Assembly: GCA_963740605.1 (NCBI GenBank)
Contig: CAVUFC010000002.1
Span: forward strand, 1-64,000
Reading direction: 5' to 3'
Length of the DNA: 64,000 nucleotides
DNA from: DASSUW01 sp963740605
Lineage (GTDB): Bacteria > Actinomycetota > Thermoleophilia > Solirubrobacterales > Solirubrobacteraceae
Shown here one piece after another: positions 16,662-23,925 of the stretch (its first letter is position 1; each line of letters opens with the position of its first letter). Under the pieces are notes generated by a model. The model was not told where the DNA came from. It did no database searches and saw only the letters and a program-made list of their open reading frames with translations. Both the position numbers and the translations under genes were made by a program.

Positions 16662-18347
16662 TTAGGCGCCGCCGTGAGCGGCGGCCAGCGTGGGTACGGC
16701 CTCGGCCGACGAGGCCTCTGGGGAGACCCGCTGCTGCGCGATGTCGCGCCCGGCCAGGTAGCCGAAGAGCATCGCGGGCCCGAGCGTTCCGCCCGCGCCG
16801 CCGTAGGTCATGCCGAGCGGCGATGACATCGCGTTGCCTGCGGCGTACAGCCCGGGGATGACGTTGCCGTCGACGTCCTTGACACGCGCGTTGGTGTCGG
16901 TCGCCGGTCCGCCCTTCGTGCCGAGTGCGCCGCTGAACACCTGGATCGCGTAGTAGGGCGGCGTCTCGACGGCCCCTAGCGAGGCCCGGCGGGTTCCGTC
17001 GCGCAGTGTCGGGTCGCCCCACCACTGGTCCTGGGCGCTCCAGCCCCGGTTCCAGTCGGGGTCCTGCAGGTCGCGCGCGTTGGCGTTGAACCGCTCGATC
17101 GTCTCCTCGAAGGTGTCCGCCGGGATGCCGAGCTTCTCCGCCAGCTCGCGCGGCGTGTTGCCGGACGTGATCCAGTCGGTGCGGGCCTTCTCGGTGCCGC
17201 CGAGACCGCCGGCGAAGCCGTACTTCTCGAGCCAGGTCTGGTCGAAGATCAGCCAGCACGGCAGGTTGCGGTACACGCCCATGATCGTGTCCTGCTCGTG
17301 GAAGGCGGCGCCGAACGCGTTGTAGTTCGCCGCTTCGTTGGTGAAGCGCTTGCCCGACCGGTTGACCATGATCGCGCCCGGCAGCGTCCGCTCGTAGGTC
17401 AGCAGCTGCTTGCCGGTGGGGACCACGTCCGGGGGGACCTCGATCATCGGCATCCACCACGCTTCGCGCATGTTCCCGAGCATCGCGCCGACGCGCATCG
17501 CCATCTTGAGTCCATCGCCCTCGTTCGTGTCGACGGCCACCGTGTGCGTACACGGCCCGCGCAGGAACGCCCGTTTGAGCTCGGCGTTGTGCTCGAAGCC
17601 GCCGGTTGCGATCACCACATTGGGCGCGCGCACCTTTTGCCGGCCCTCGGGTGTCTCGAACACGACGCCGGCGACCTCGCCGTCCTCCATGATCAGCTCG
17701 ACGCCGCGGTGGCTCGTCTGCGGTGCGACGCCGCGATCGAGGCAGGCCTTCAGCAACCGGCCGCCGAGCGCGAGCCCGCAGCCGCGCTCGTCGTTGTCGG
17801 CGCGGCGCTGCATCTCCTCCGGGTCGAGCGGCTCCGGGATCGCCTGGCCGAGGGTCGTCTCGCCGATCGTGAAGTGGTAGCTCGGGTAGTACGGCGAGAT
17901 GTGGACCTTGTCGCCCCACTCGCCGAGCTCGCCGTAGGGAAACGCCGCCGTCTCGAGTGACCGGCCTCCCTGCGGCAGCCCACCTTCCTGCTCGGGGTGA
18001 TAATCCGGGAAGTCCGCGACGGGTCGGAACTTGACGGGCGTCCGCTCGTCCAGCCAGCGGACCATCTCGGGGCCGCGATCGATGTACGTCTCGGCCATCT
18101 CGTCGGAGATGGTGTCGTTCGAAAGCGCCTTCAGGTACGTGAGTGCTTTCTCGCGCGAGTCGCCCTTCTCCGGAGGCTCGTGCATGTTGAGCGGGATCCA
18201 GATCATCCCGCCGGAGTAGACCGTCGTGCCGCCGATCGTCGCACCCTTCTCGAACAGGCCGACCTTGGCACCCAATTCGGCCGCGGTCACAGCGGCGGTC
18301 AGGCCCGCGGCGCCCGTGCCGAGGATGATCAGGTCGTAGTCGCTCAT
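16662..18347 (-). CDS. FAD-dependent 3-ketosteroid-dehydrogenase/fumarate-reductase-like oxidoreductase
   Basis: This flavoprotein of 561 residues has an N-terminal Rossmann FAD site (LIILGTGAAGLTAA, then FEKG), an internal VVIATGGFEHN and a C-terminal FAD motif GLYAAGNAMSSPLGMTYGGAGGTLGPAM. The arrangement is that of KstD/KsdD and related flavin dehydrogenases that desaturate a ketone-containing ring or reduce an alkene. ATG 18347 follows GAGGGAGAGG; six more codons upstream are open but lack a ribosome-binding site. It heads the operon with the P450 and ferredoxin, and an operator-like site lies 27 bp before the start. Steroid or terpenoid catabolism is plausible but not proven. Confidence 0.85.
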   Translation of the reverse strand: MSDYDLIILGTGAAGLTAAVTAAELGAKVGLFEKGATIGGTTVYSGGMIWIPLNMHEPPEKGDSREKALTYLKALSNDTISDEMAETYIDRGPEMVRWLDERTPVKFRPVADFPDYHPEQEGGLPQGGRSLETAAFPYGELGEWGDKVHISPYYPSYHFTIGETTLGQAIPEPLDPEEMQRRADNDERGCGLALGGRLLKACLDRGVAPQTSHRGVELIMEDGEVAGVVFETPEGRQKVRAPNVVIATGGFEHNAELKRAFLRGPCTHTVAVDTNEGDGLKMAMRVGAMLGNMREAWWMPMIEVPPDVVPTGKQLLTYERTLPGAIMVNRSGKRFTNEAANYNAFGAAFHEQDTIMGVYRNLPCWLIFDQTWLEKYGFAGGLGGTEKARTDWITSGNTPRELAEKLGIPADTFEETIERFNANARDLQDPDWNRGWSAQDQWWGDPTLRDGTRRASLGAVETPPYYAIQVFSGALGTKGGPATDTNARVKDVDGNVIPGLYAAGNAMSSPLGMTYGGAGGTLGPAMLFGYLAGRDIAQQRVSPEASSAEAVPTLAAAHGGA

Positions 18348-18373
18348 GCCTCTCCCTCGGATCATTGCCCAAA

Positions 18374-18388
18374 TCGAACTTACTTCAG
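18374..18388. promoter_or_regulatory. Operator-like palindrome, site 4 of 6
   Basis: TCGAACTTACTTCAG (reverse complement CTGAAGTAAGTTCGA) lies 27 bp upstream of the leftward flavoprotein/P450/ferredoxin operon. It shares GAAGTAAG with the site at 19304. Confidence 0.55.
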
Positions 18389-18440
18389 ATCGAGAAAGGT
18401 ATAGCCGAGTCGCGAATCTGTCAACGTGCGCGGTATGTTC

Positions 18441-18455
18441 TCAAGCTGAGTTCAG
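18441..18455. promoter_or_regulatory. Operator-like palindrome, site 5 of 6
   Basis: TCAAGCTGAGTTCAG (reverse complement CTGAACTCAGCTTGA) lies 32 bp upstream of the rightward SDR gene at 18487. It shares CTCA after the left half-site with the site at 566. Together with the site at 18374 it gives the divergent region one site per direction. Confidence 0.48.
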
Positions 18456-18486
18456 GTAGAGCGGACGAATCGGAGGAGGGAACGAA

Positions 18487-19257
18487 ATGGCGACAGGGGT
18501 GCTGGACGGCAAGGTGGCGATCGTCACCGGTGCGGCAATGGGCATGGGCGAGGCGACGGCGCGCGTGTTCGCCGCTGCGGGCGCCCGCGTCATCGTGAGC
18601 GACATCAACGCCGAGCTCGGCGAGGCGACCGCCGAGGGCATCCGCGAGGCCGGCGGCGAGGCGACGTTCGTCCGCACGGACGTCTCGAGCGCCGCCGATG
18701 CGGAAGCCATTGTCCGCACGGCCGTCGAGCACTATGGACGGCTCGACTGCGCGGTCAACAACGCTGCCGTCACCCCGGACACGCATCCGATCGCCGAGCT
18801 GGACGAGCAGGAATGGGATCGGATCCTGGCGGTCGATCTCAAGGGCGTCGCGCTGTGCTGCAAGTACGAGATCGCCCAGATGCTCGCGCAGGGCGGCGGC
18901 GGCTCGATCGTCAACATCGGCTCCGTGAGCTCGCACCGGCCACAGCCGAACAACGTGGCCTATGTCGCGGCGAAGCACGGCGTCATCGGCATCACCAAGG
19001 TGGCCTCGCTCGAGAACGCGCCGCAGGGGATCCGCGTCAACACGGTCTGCCCCGGGGCGATCGACACGCCGATGGTCCGCGGGGCGCTCGAAACGGTGGG
19101 GCTGACCGAAGAGGAGTTCGCTCCGCTGATCAGCCTGTTCGGCCGGTTCGGGAAGGCCGACGAGGTCGGGCAGGCGAGCCTCTGGCTGTGCTCAGACCAG
19201 TCCTCGTACGTCACCGGCGCGGTGCTCGCCGTCGACGCCGGCTACACGTCGCGCTGA
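18487..19257 (+). CDS. SDR family oxidoreductase
   Basis: This classical SDR of 256 residues contains TGAAMGMGEATAR, NNAAV in place of NNAG, the catalytic Ser in NIGSVSSH and YVAAK. ATG 18487 follows CGGAGGAGGG. It is transcribed away from the flavoprotein operon. Its own operator-like site suggests induction by the same compound. No special mycofactocin signature is visible, so ordinary NAD(P) use is likely. Confidence 0.87.
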   Translation: MATGVLDGKVAIVTGAAMGMGEATARVFAAAGARVIVSDINAELGEATAEGIREAGGEATFVRTDVSSAADAEAIVRTAVEHYGRLDCAVNNAAVTPDTHPIAELDEQEWDRILAVDLKGVALCCKYEIAQMLAQGGGGSIVNIGSVSSHRPQPNNVAYVAAKHGVIGITKVASLENAPQGIRVNTVCPGAIDTPMVRGALETVGLTEEEFAPLISLFGRFGKADEVGQASLWLCSDQSSYVTGAVLAVDAGYTSR

Positions 19258-19303
19258 GCCGCAGCGATCGCTTGACGGTCAGCCGCCCAGCACCTAAACT
19301 GAA

Positions 19304-19318
19304 TCGAAGTAAGGTCAA
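19304..19318. promoter_or_regulatory. Operator-like palindrome, site 6 of 6
   Basis: TCGAAGTAAGGTCAA lies 19 bp upstream of the SnoaL-like gene. A second CTGAA half-site starts at 19299, so the exact register could be shifted by five bases. Confidence 0.48.
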
Positions 19319-19337
19319 AAACCTTGGGAGAGGGCGC

Positions 19338-19844
19338 ATGAGCGCAGCGAATGAGACGGTCATCGATCACGAGTCCCTGAGGGCTCTGCAGGACCGAATC
19401 GATGTCGAGGAAGTGCTCTACAAGTACTCCTCGTCCGTCGACTCGTTCGACAAGGAAGGCGTGCGCAGCTGCCTCGCCGACGACCTCTGGGCCAAGTATG
19501 GCAACGGCGAGCCGGTCACCGACGCCGACACGCTCGCCAATTGGATCGCCGAGGCGACGGCGAGCTGCATCTGGCAGCACCACCTGCTCAACGTCTACCA
19601 CGTCACGATCGACGGCGACCAGGCGAGCACCGTGTCCTACCTCACCTCCTACCAGGTGTTCGAGGAGGACCCGAAGTCCGCGATCATCCTCGTGGCGAGG
19701 TATCACGACGAGCTCAAGCGCACCCCGGACGGCTGGCGGATCAGCAAGCGCATCATGGAGCTGCTGTGGGGCGAGTCGAAGCCTGACGCCGGCTATCTGG
19801 ACGCCCTCGGCGGCCGCGGGCCGAAGGTCTGGGCGCGGAGCTGA
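19338..19844 (+). CDS. SnoaL-like nuclear-transport-factor-2-fold protein
   Basis: This 168-residue protein begins with a helix of the SnoaL_4 type (LQDRIDVEEVLYKYSSSVDSFD), followed by mixed strands including WQHHLLNVYHVTIDGDQA and the closing RTPDGWRISKRIMELLW. That pattern is typical of the small alpha+beta-barrel enzymes and isomerases found in steroid, polyketide and aromatic degradation. ATG 19338 follows GGGAGAGGG. The next gene starts three bases after the stop, so both are in one operon. The reaction cannot be deduced. Confidence 0.75.
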   Translation: MSAANETVIDHESLRALQDRIDVEEVLYKYSSSVDSFDKEGVRSCLADDLWAKYGNGEPVTDADTLANWIAEATASCIWQHHLLNVYHVTIDGDQASTVSYLTSYQVFEEDPKSAIILVARYHDELKRTPDGWRISKRIMELLWGESKPDAGYLDALGGRGPKVWARS

Positions 19845-19847
19845 GCC

Positions 19848-20222
19848 ATGTCGATCCGCACCTTCGTGACCATGACGACGGACAAGAAGGATCTCGACGA
19901 GGTCGTCGGGATCTTCAAGACCTTCATCAAGGACGTCCAGGAGAAGGACTACGGCGTCCTCACCTACCACTACTTCATCGACGACGGCGACCGCCCCGTG
20001 ATCCATGTGTTCGAGGAGTACGAGAGCTCCAAGGCGCACCTCGACCACTTCGCCAACATCGACATGCAGGCGGTCGGTCGCCTCATGGAGCTCGTGCAGC
20101 TGTCAGAGCCCCACTACTACGGCGAGCCGAGCCCGGAGGAGCAGGAGCTGCTGCAAGGGTTCGGCAATGTCCATTATCACCGTCCGTTGATCAGCATCGA
20201 CGAGCCGGTCGGGCAGACCTGA
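19848..20222 (+). CDS. Dimeric alpha/beta-barrel protein, antibiotic-monooxygenase-like
   Basis: This is a 124-residue cytoplasmic protein. The pattern of a beta strand, an amphipathic helix (EVVGIFKTFIKDVQ), a strand pair around YHYFIDDGDRPVIHVFEEYESSKAHLDHF and a second helix fits the ABM/YgiN ferredoxin-like fold. Such proteins are small quinone or flavin-free monooxygenases, or are without known activity. It sits in the operon with the SnoaL-like protein and the alpha/beta hydrolase. Confidence 0.65.
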   Translation: MSIRTFVTMTTDKKDLDEVVGIFKTFIKDVQEKDYGVLTYHYFIDDGDRPVIHVFEEYESSKAHLDHFANIDMQAVGRLMELVQLSEPHYYGEPSPEEQELLQGFGNVHYHRPLISIDEPVGQT

Positions 20223-20250
20223 TCTCCCAGCGTCCGGACCCGAGGCTGCG

Positions 20251-21159
20251 GTGAGCGTGCAGATCGCCCGCGGCGTCGGGCCCGCGGGCATCGACGTCGC
20301 TTTCGAGCGGTTCGGTGACCCCGAATCGCCGCCCGTCCTGCTGATCATGGGCATCGGGACGCAGATGCTGGGCTGGCCCGATCGGTTCTGTGTCGCGCTC
20401 GCCGCGCACGGCCTGCACGTCGTCCGGTTCGACAACCGGGACATCGGCCTCTCGAGTCACATGACCGATGCCCCGCCGCCCGATGTGCAGGCGGCGCTTC
20501 TCGGCCGCACGGCATCAGCCTCCTACACGCTGTCCGACATGGCGGCCGACACGATCGGCCTGATGGACGCCCTGGGCATGGATGGCGCACACCTGGTCGG
20601 CGCGTCGATGGGCGGGATGATCGCGCAGACGGCCGCGATCGAGCACCCGCGGCGCGTGCGCTCGCTCACCTCGATCATGTCGACCACCGGCGATACGTCG
20701 GTCGGGCGGCCGACCACGGAGGCGATCACCGCACTGCTGTCACCACCGGCCCGCACTCGGGAGGAGGCGATCGAACGGACGGTGCGGATCGTGCGCGTCA
20801 TCGGCTCTCCGGCGTACGAGATCGACGAGCCCGAGATCCGCCGGCGGACCGGGGTCGCCTTCGATCGCGCCAACGATCCGGTCGGGGTCGCCCGCCAGCT
20901 CGTGGCCATCGCCGCCTCCGGGGACCGAACCGCGGCGCTGGGGTCGGTGTCCAGCCCGGCGCTCGTGCTCCACGGCGCTGCCGATCCGCTCGTCGACGTC
21001 AGCGGCGGGCGGGCGACCGCGCGTGCCATCCCCGGTGCCGAGTTCGTCGCGCTCGCCGGCATGGGGCACGACCTGCCTCGCCCGCTGTGGGGCGACATCA
21101 CGCGCAGAATCGCGGAGCACGTGGCGGGCGCCGGGGCGCGCAGCGTCGCTCGGCGGTGA
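20251..21159 (+). CDS. Alpha/beta hydrolase
   Basis: This 302-residue serine hydrolase has the nucleophile elbow VGASMGGM (Ser119), the acid in HGAADPLVDV and the catalytic His in GMGHDLPRPLW. The oxyanion region MGIGTQMLGW is typical of the fold. It is close to the esterase and meta-cleavage hydrolase group that acts on esters or ring-fission products. The start is GTG 20251, 28 bp behind the preceding gene, in the same direction. It closes the catabolic region; the tRNA-His gene follows on the other strand. Confidence 0.85.
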   Translation: MSVQIARGVGPAGIDVAFERFGDPESPPVLLIMGIGTQMLGWPDRFCVALAAHGLHVVRFDNRDIGLSSHMTDAPPPDVQAALLGRTASASYTLSDMAADTIGLMDALGMDGAHLVGASMGGMIAQTAAIEHPRRVRSLTSIMSTTGDTSVGRPTTEAITALLSPPARTREEAIERTVRIVRVIGSPAYEIDEPEIRRRTGVAFDRANDPVGVARQLVAIAASGDRTAALGSVSSPALVLHGAADPLVDVSGGRATARAIPGAEFVALAGMGHDLPRPLWGDITRRIAEHVAGAGARSVARR

Positions 21160-21180
21160 GCAGGCCGCCTTCGATCTAGA

Positions 21181-21254
21181 GGTGAGCGACGGGACTCGAA
21201 CCCGCGGCCGCCGGGACCACAACCCGGAGCTCTACCAACTGAGCTACGCCCACC
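21181..21254 (-). tRNA. tRNA-His (anticodon GTG)
   Basis: On the minus strand a complete cloverleaf can be drawn. The seven-base acceptor stem is GTGGGCG/CGCTCAC with one G-T pair, the D stem GCTC/GAGC, the anticodon stem CCGGG/CCCGG with loop TTGTGGT, and the T stem closes the loop TTCGAGT. An extra G at position -1 faces C73, as required for tRNA-His. CCA is not encoded. Confidence 0.96.
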
Positions 21255-21293
21255 AAGCGCGTCGCAAGTCTAGCGGCGGAATATCCTGCCCGA

Positions 21294-22136
21294 ATGGAGT
21301 TTCTGCAGCCGGAGACCTGGGCGGAGGCGCTGGCGGCGAAGGCCTCGCACCCCGAGGCGCTGCCGCTGTGGGGCGGGACCGACGTGATGGTGGAGATGAA
21401 CTTCGCGCGGGCGCGGCCCGCCGCGATCCTCGATCTCACGCGCGTGCAAGAGCTCACGAAGTGGAGCCGTGAGGACGGCACCCTGAGGGTCGGCGCAGGC
21501 GTTACATACACGCGCGCGATCACCGAGCTCGGCGACGCGCTGCCCGGGCTGGCGATCGCGTCGCGGACGGTCGGGTCGCCGCAGATCCGCAACCGCGGGA
21601 CGATCGGCGGCAATCTCGGGTCCTCCTCCCCCGCCGGCGACGCGCTACCGCCCCTCTACGCGTCACGCGCGCGCGTGGAGGTCGCGTCGACGCGCGGGAC
21701 GCGGGAGATCGAGATCGAGGACTTCATCACCGGCCCGAAGCGCAACGTCCTCGAGCCGGATGAGCTGATCGCGGCGTTCCACATGCCCGCCGCGCGTGGC
21801 GGCCAGCAGTTCGCGAAGATCGGGACGCGCAACGCGATGGTGATCGCGGTGTGCTCGTTCGCGATCTCGCTCGACGACGACGCACGCACCGTCGGCACCT
21901 GCCTCGGCTCGGCCGCCCCCACGCCCCGACGCGCGCACGACGCGGAAGCGTTCATCGCCGCGGAGCTCGATTGGGATGGGCGCGTGGAGATCCGGGAGGA
22001 CGTCCTGCAGCGATTTGGTCAGCTCGTCGCGGATGCCGCCTCCCCCATCGACGACCAGCGCGGGAGCGCCGCGTACCGGTGTCACGCGCTGAACGTGATG
22101 GCACGACGCACGCTGAAGTGGGCGTGGAGCACATGA
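21294..22136 (+). CDS. Xanthine-dehydrogenase-type FAD-binding subunit
   Basis: This is the medium subunit of a molybdenum hydroxylase, 280 residues long. It carries electrons from the iron-sulfur subunit to NAD through FAD. The FAD-binding motifs are LWGGTDVMVEM and the SPQIRNRGTIGGNLGSSSPAGD segment; FAKIGTRNAMVIAV is also typical. Downstream genes overlap one another by four bases, giving a gene set for FAD, [2Fe-2S], deaminase and molybdenum subunits. The start is 39 bp from the tRNA-His gene on the opposite strand. Confidence 0.92.
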   Translation: MEFLQPETWAEALAAKASHPEALPLWGGTDVMVEMNFARARPAAILDLTRVQELTKWSREDGTLRVGAGVTYTRAITELGDALPGLAIASRTVGSPQIRNRGTIGGNLGSSSPAGDALPPLYASRARVEVASTRGTREIEIEDFITGPKRNVLEPDELIAAFHMPAARGGQQFAKIGTRNAMVIAVCSFAISLDDDARTVGTCLGSAAPTPRRAHDAEAFIAAELDWDGRVEIREDVLQRFGQLVADAASPIDDQRGSAAYRCHALNVMARRTLKWAWST

Positions 22137-22591
22137 GGCTGAGCTGCACGATCAACGGCGAGGCGCGTGAGGTCGACGGCCTCTGGGAAGGCGAGAGCCT
22201 GCTGTACGTGCTGCGCGAGCGGCTCGCGCTGCCGGGCTCCAAGAACGCGTGCGAGCAGGGCGAGTGCGGGTCGTGCTCGGTCTACCTCGACGGCAGCCTC
22301 GTGTGCTCGTGCCTGGTCGCGGCCGGGCAGGCCGAGGGGCGCGAGATCGTGACCGTCGAAGGCCTGGCGCCGTCGGAGGACGAGCTGCACCCGATCCAGG
22401 ACGCGTTCGTGCAGGCCGGCGCCGTGCAGTGCGGCTTCTGCACTCCGGGGCTGATCGTCGCCACGCACGATCTGCTCGCGCGCAACCCGAGCCCGTCGGA
22501 CACGGAGATCCGCGAAGCGCTCGCCGGCAACCTGTGCCGCTGCACGGGCTACGAGAAGATCCTCGACGCCGTCCGGCTCGCCGCCTCATGA
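22133..22591 (+). CDS. Xanthine-dehydrogenase-type [2Fe-2S] subunit
   Basis: This small subunit of 152 residues has two iron-sulfur clusters. The plant-ferredoxin type site is CEQGECGSCSVYLDG with a further Cys in VCSC, and the C-terminal site is CGFCTPG and NLCRCTGY. It links the molybdenum site to FAD. The start codon overlaps the previous stop (ATGA), and its own stop overlaps the deaminase start. Confidence 0.94.
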   Translation: MRLSCTINGEAREVDGLWEGESLLYVLRERLALPGSKNACEQGECGSCSVYLDGSLVCSCLVAAGQAEGREIVTVEGLAPSEDELHPIQDAFVQAGAVQCGFCTPGLIVATHDLLARNPSPSDTEIREALAGNLCRCTGYEKILDAVRLAAS

Positions 22592-23925
22592 CGCTCGTGA
22601 TCGACAACTGCGCGATCGCGACCGTCGACGCCGTCGGGACGGAGTGCACGTCCGGACACATCGTCATCGACGACGGCCGGATCACCGCCCTCGGCGAGGG
22701 GACCGGACCGGAGGCCCAAACCAGGATCGATGGCGCGGGATGCCTCGCCACACCCGGCCTCGTCAACTGCCACCACCACCTCTACCAGTGGGCCACCCGC
22801 GGCCTGTTCCAGCAGGCGACGCTGTTCGAGTGGCTGACCGGCTCGTATCCGATCTGGGTGCACATCGACGGCGAGGTCGAGCGCGCCGCCGCGCGCGCCG
22901 GTCTCGCCGCGCTCCTGCTGAGCGGCTGCAGCACCGCGATGGACCACCACTACGTGTTCCCGCGCGAGGCGGGCGATCTGCTCGCGATCGAGATCGAGGC
23001 GGCGCGCGACCTGCACATCCGCTTCCACCCCACGCGCGGCTCGATGGACCTCGGCAAGGCCGACGGCGGCCTGCCGCCGGACGAGATCACCGAGGACCGC
23101 GACACGATCCTGCAGGCGTCGGCCGACGCGATCGACCGCTTCCACGACCCGGCGCCGGACTCGATGCTGCGGATCGCGCTCGCCCCGTGCTCGCCGTTCA
23201 GCAGCACGCAGGAGCTGATGCGCGAGACCGCCGAGTACGCGCGCAAGCGGGGCGTGCGGCTGCACACGCACATGGCCGAGACCAAGGACGAGGAGGAGTT
23301 CTGCCTCGAGCTGTTCGGCGTCCGCCCGGTCGAGTACCTCGAGCAGCTCGGCTGGCTGGGCGACGACGTCTGGCTTGCCCACTGCGTCCACCTCGACGAG
23401 CGCGAGGTGCGGCGCTTCGGCGAGACGACGACGGGCGTCGCGCACTGCCCGTCGTCGAACGCGCGGCTCGGTGCCGGAATCGCGCCGGTCGCCGCACTCA
23501 CCGCCGCCGGAGCGCCGGTCGGGCTGGGCGTCGACGGCGCCGCGTCCAACGAGGCGGGTGAGCTGGCCGGCGAGGTGCGGCAGGCGCTCCTGATGGCCCG
23601 CGCCGCCGGCGGCCCGCGCGCCCTGACGGCCCGCGAAGCGCTCGCGCTCGGCACGATCCACGGCGCCCGCTGCCTCGGGCGCGCGGACGAGATCGGCTCG
23701 CTGGAGCCGGGCAAGCTGGCCGACATCGCGCTCTGGGACCTGTCCGGGCTCGACCATGCCGGCATCGCCGACCCGGTCGCCGCCTTCGTCTTCGGCGCGC
23801 GCCCCTACGTGCACCGGCTGCTCGTCGGTGGCCGCACCGTCGTCGAGGACGGCCGGCTGCTCACCGGCGACGAGGACGAGATCGCGCGCGACATCGCCGC
23901 GGCGTCGCGGAGGTTGGCCGCATGA
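22588..23925 (+). CDS. 8-oxoguanine deaminase-like amidohydrolase
   Basis: This 445-residue amidohydrolase of the cytosine-deaminase/TrzA family has the metal motif NCHHHLYQW, further ligands in HTHMAE and AHCVHLDE, and the catalytic Asp in GVDGAASNE. The N-terminal region and the CxxxxDHHYVFP segment are like those of 8-oxoguanine deaminases; guanine deaminase or a related aminopurine deaminase would be alternatives. Its place between subunits of the molybdenum hydroxylase, overlapping both neighbours by four bases, shows that it feeds deaminated purines into this enzyme. Confidence 0.82.
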   Translation: MTLVIDNCAIATVDAVGTECTSGHIVIDDGRITALGEGTGPEAQTRIDGAGCLATPGLVNCHHHLYQWATRGLFQQATLFEWLTGSYPIWVHIDGEVERAAARAGLAALLLSGCSTAMDHHYVFPREAGDLLAIEIEAARDLHIRFHPTRGSMDLGKADGGLPPDEITEDRDTILQASADAIDRFHDPAPDSMLRIALAPCSPFSSTQELMRETAEYARKRGVRLHTHMAETKDEEEFCLELFGVRPVEYLEQLGWLGDDVWLAHCVHLDEREVRRFGETTTGVAHCPSSNARLGAGIAPVAALTAAGAPVGLGVDGAASNEAGELAGEVRQALLMARAAGGPRALTAREALALGTIHGARCLGRADEIGSLEPGKLADIALWDLSGLDHAGIADPVAAFVFGARPYVHRLLVGGRTVVEDGRLLTGDEDEIARDIAAASRRLAA

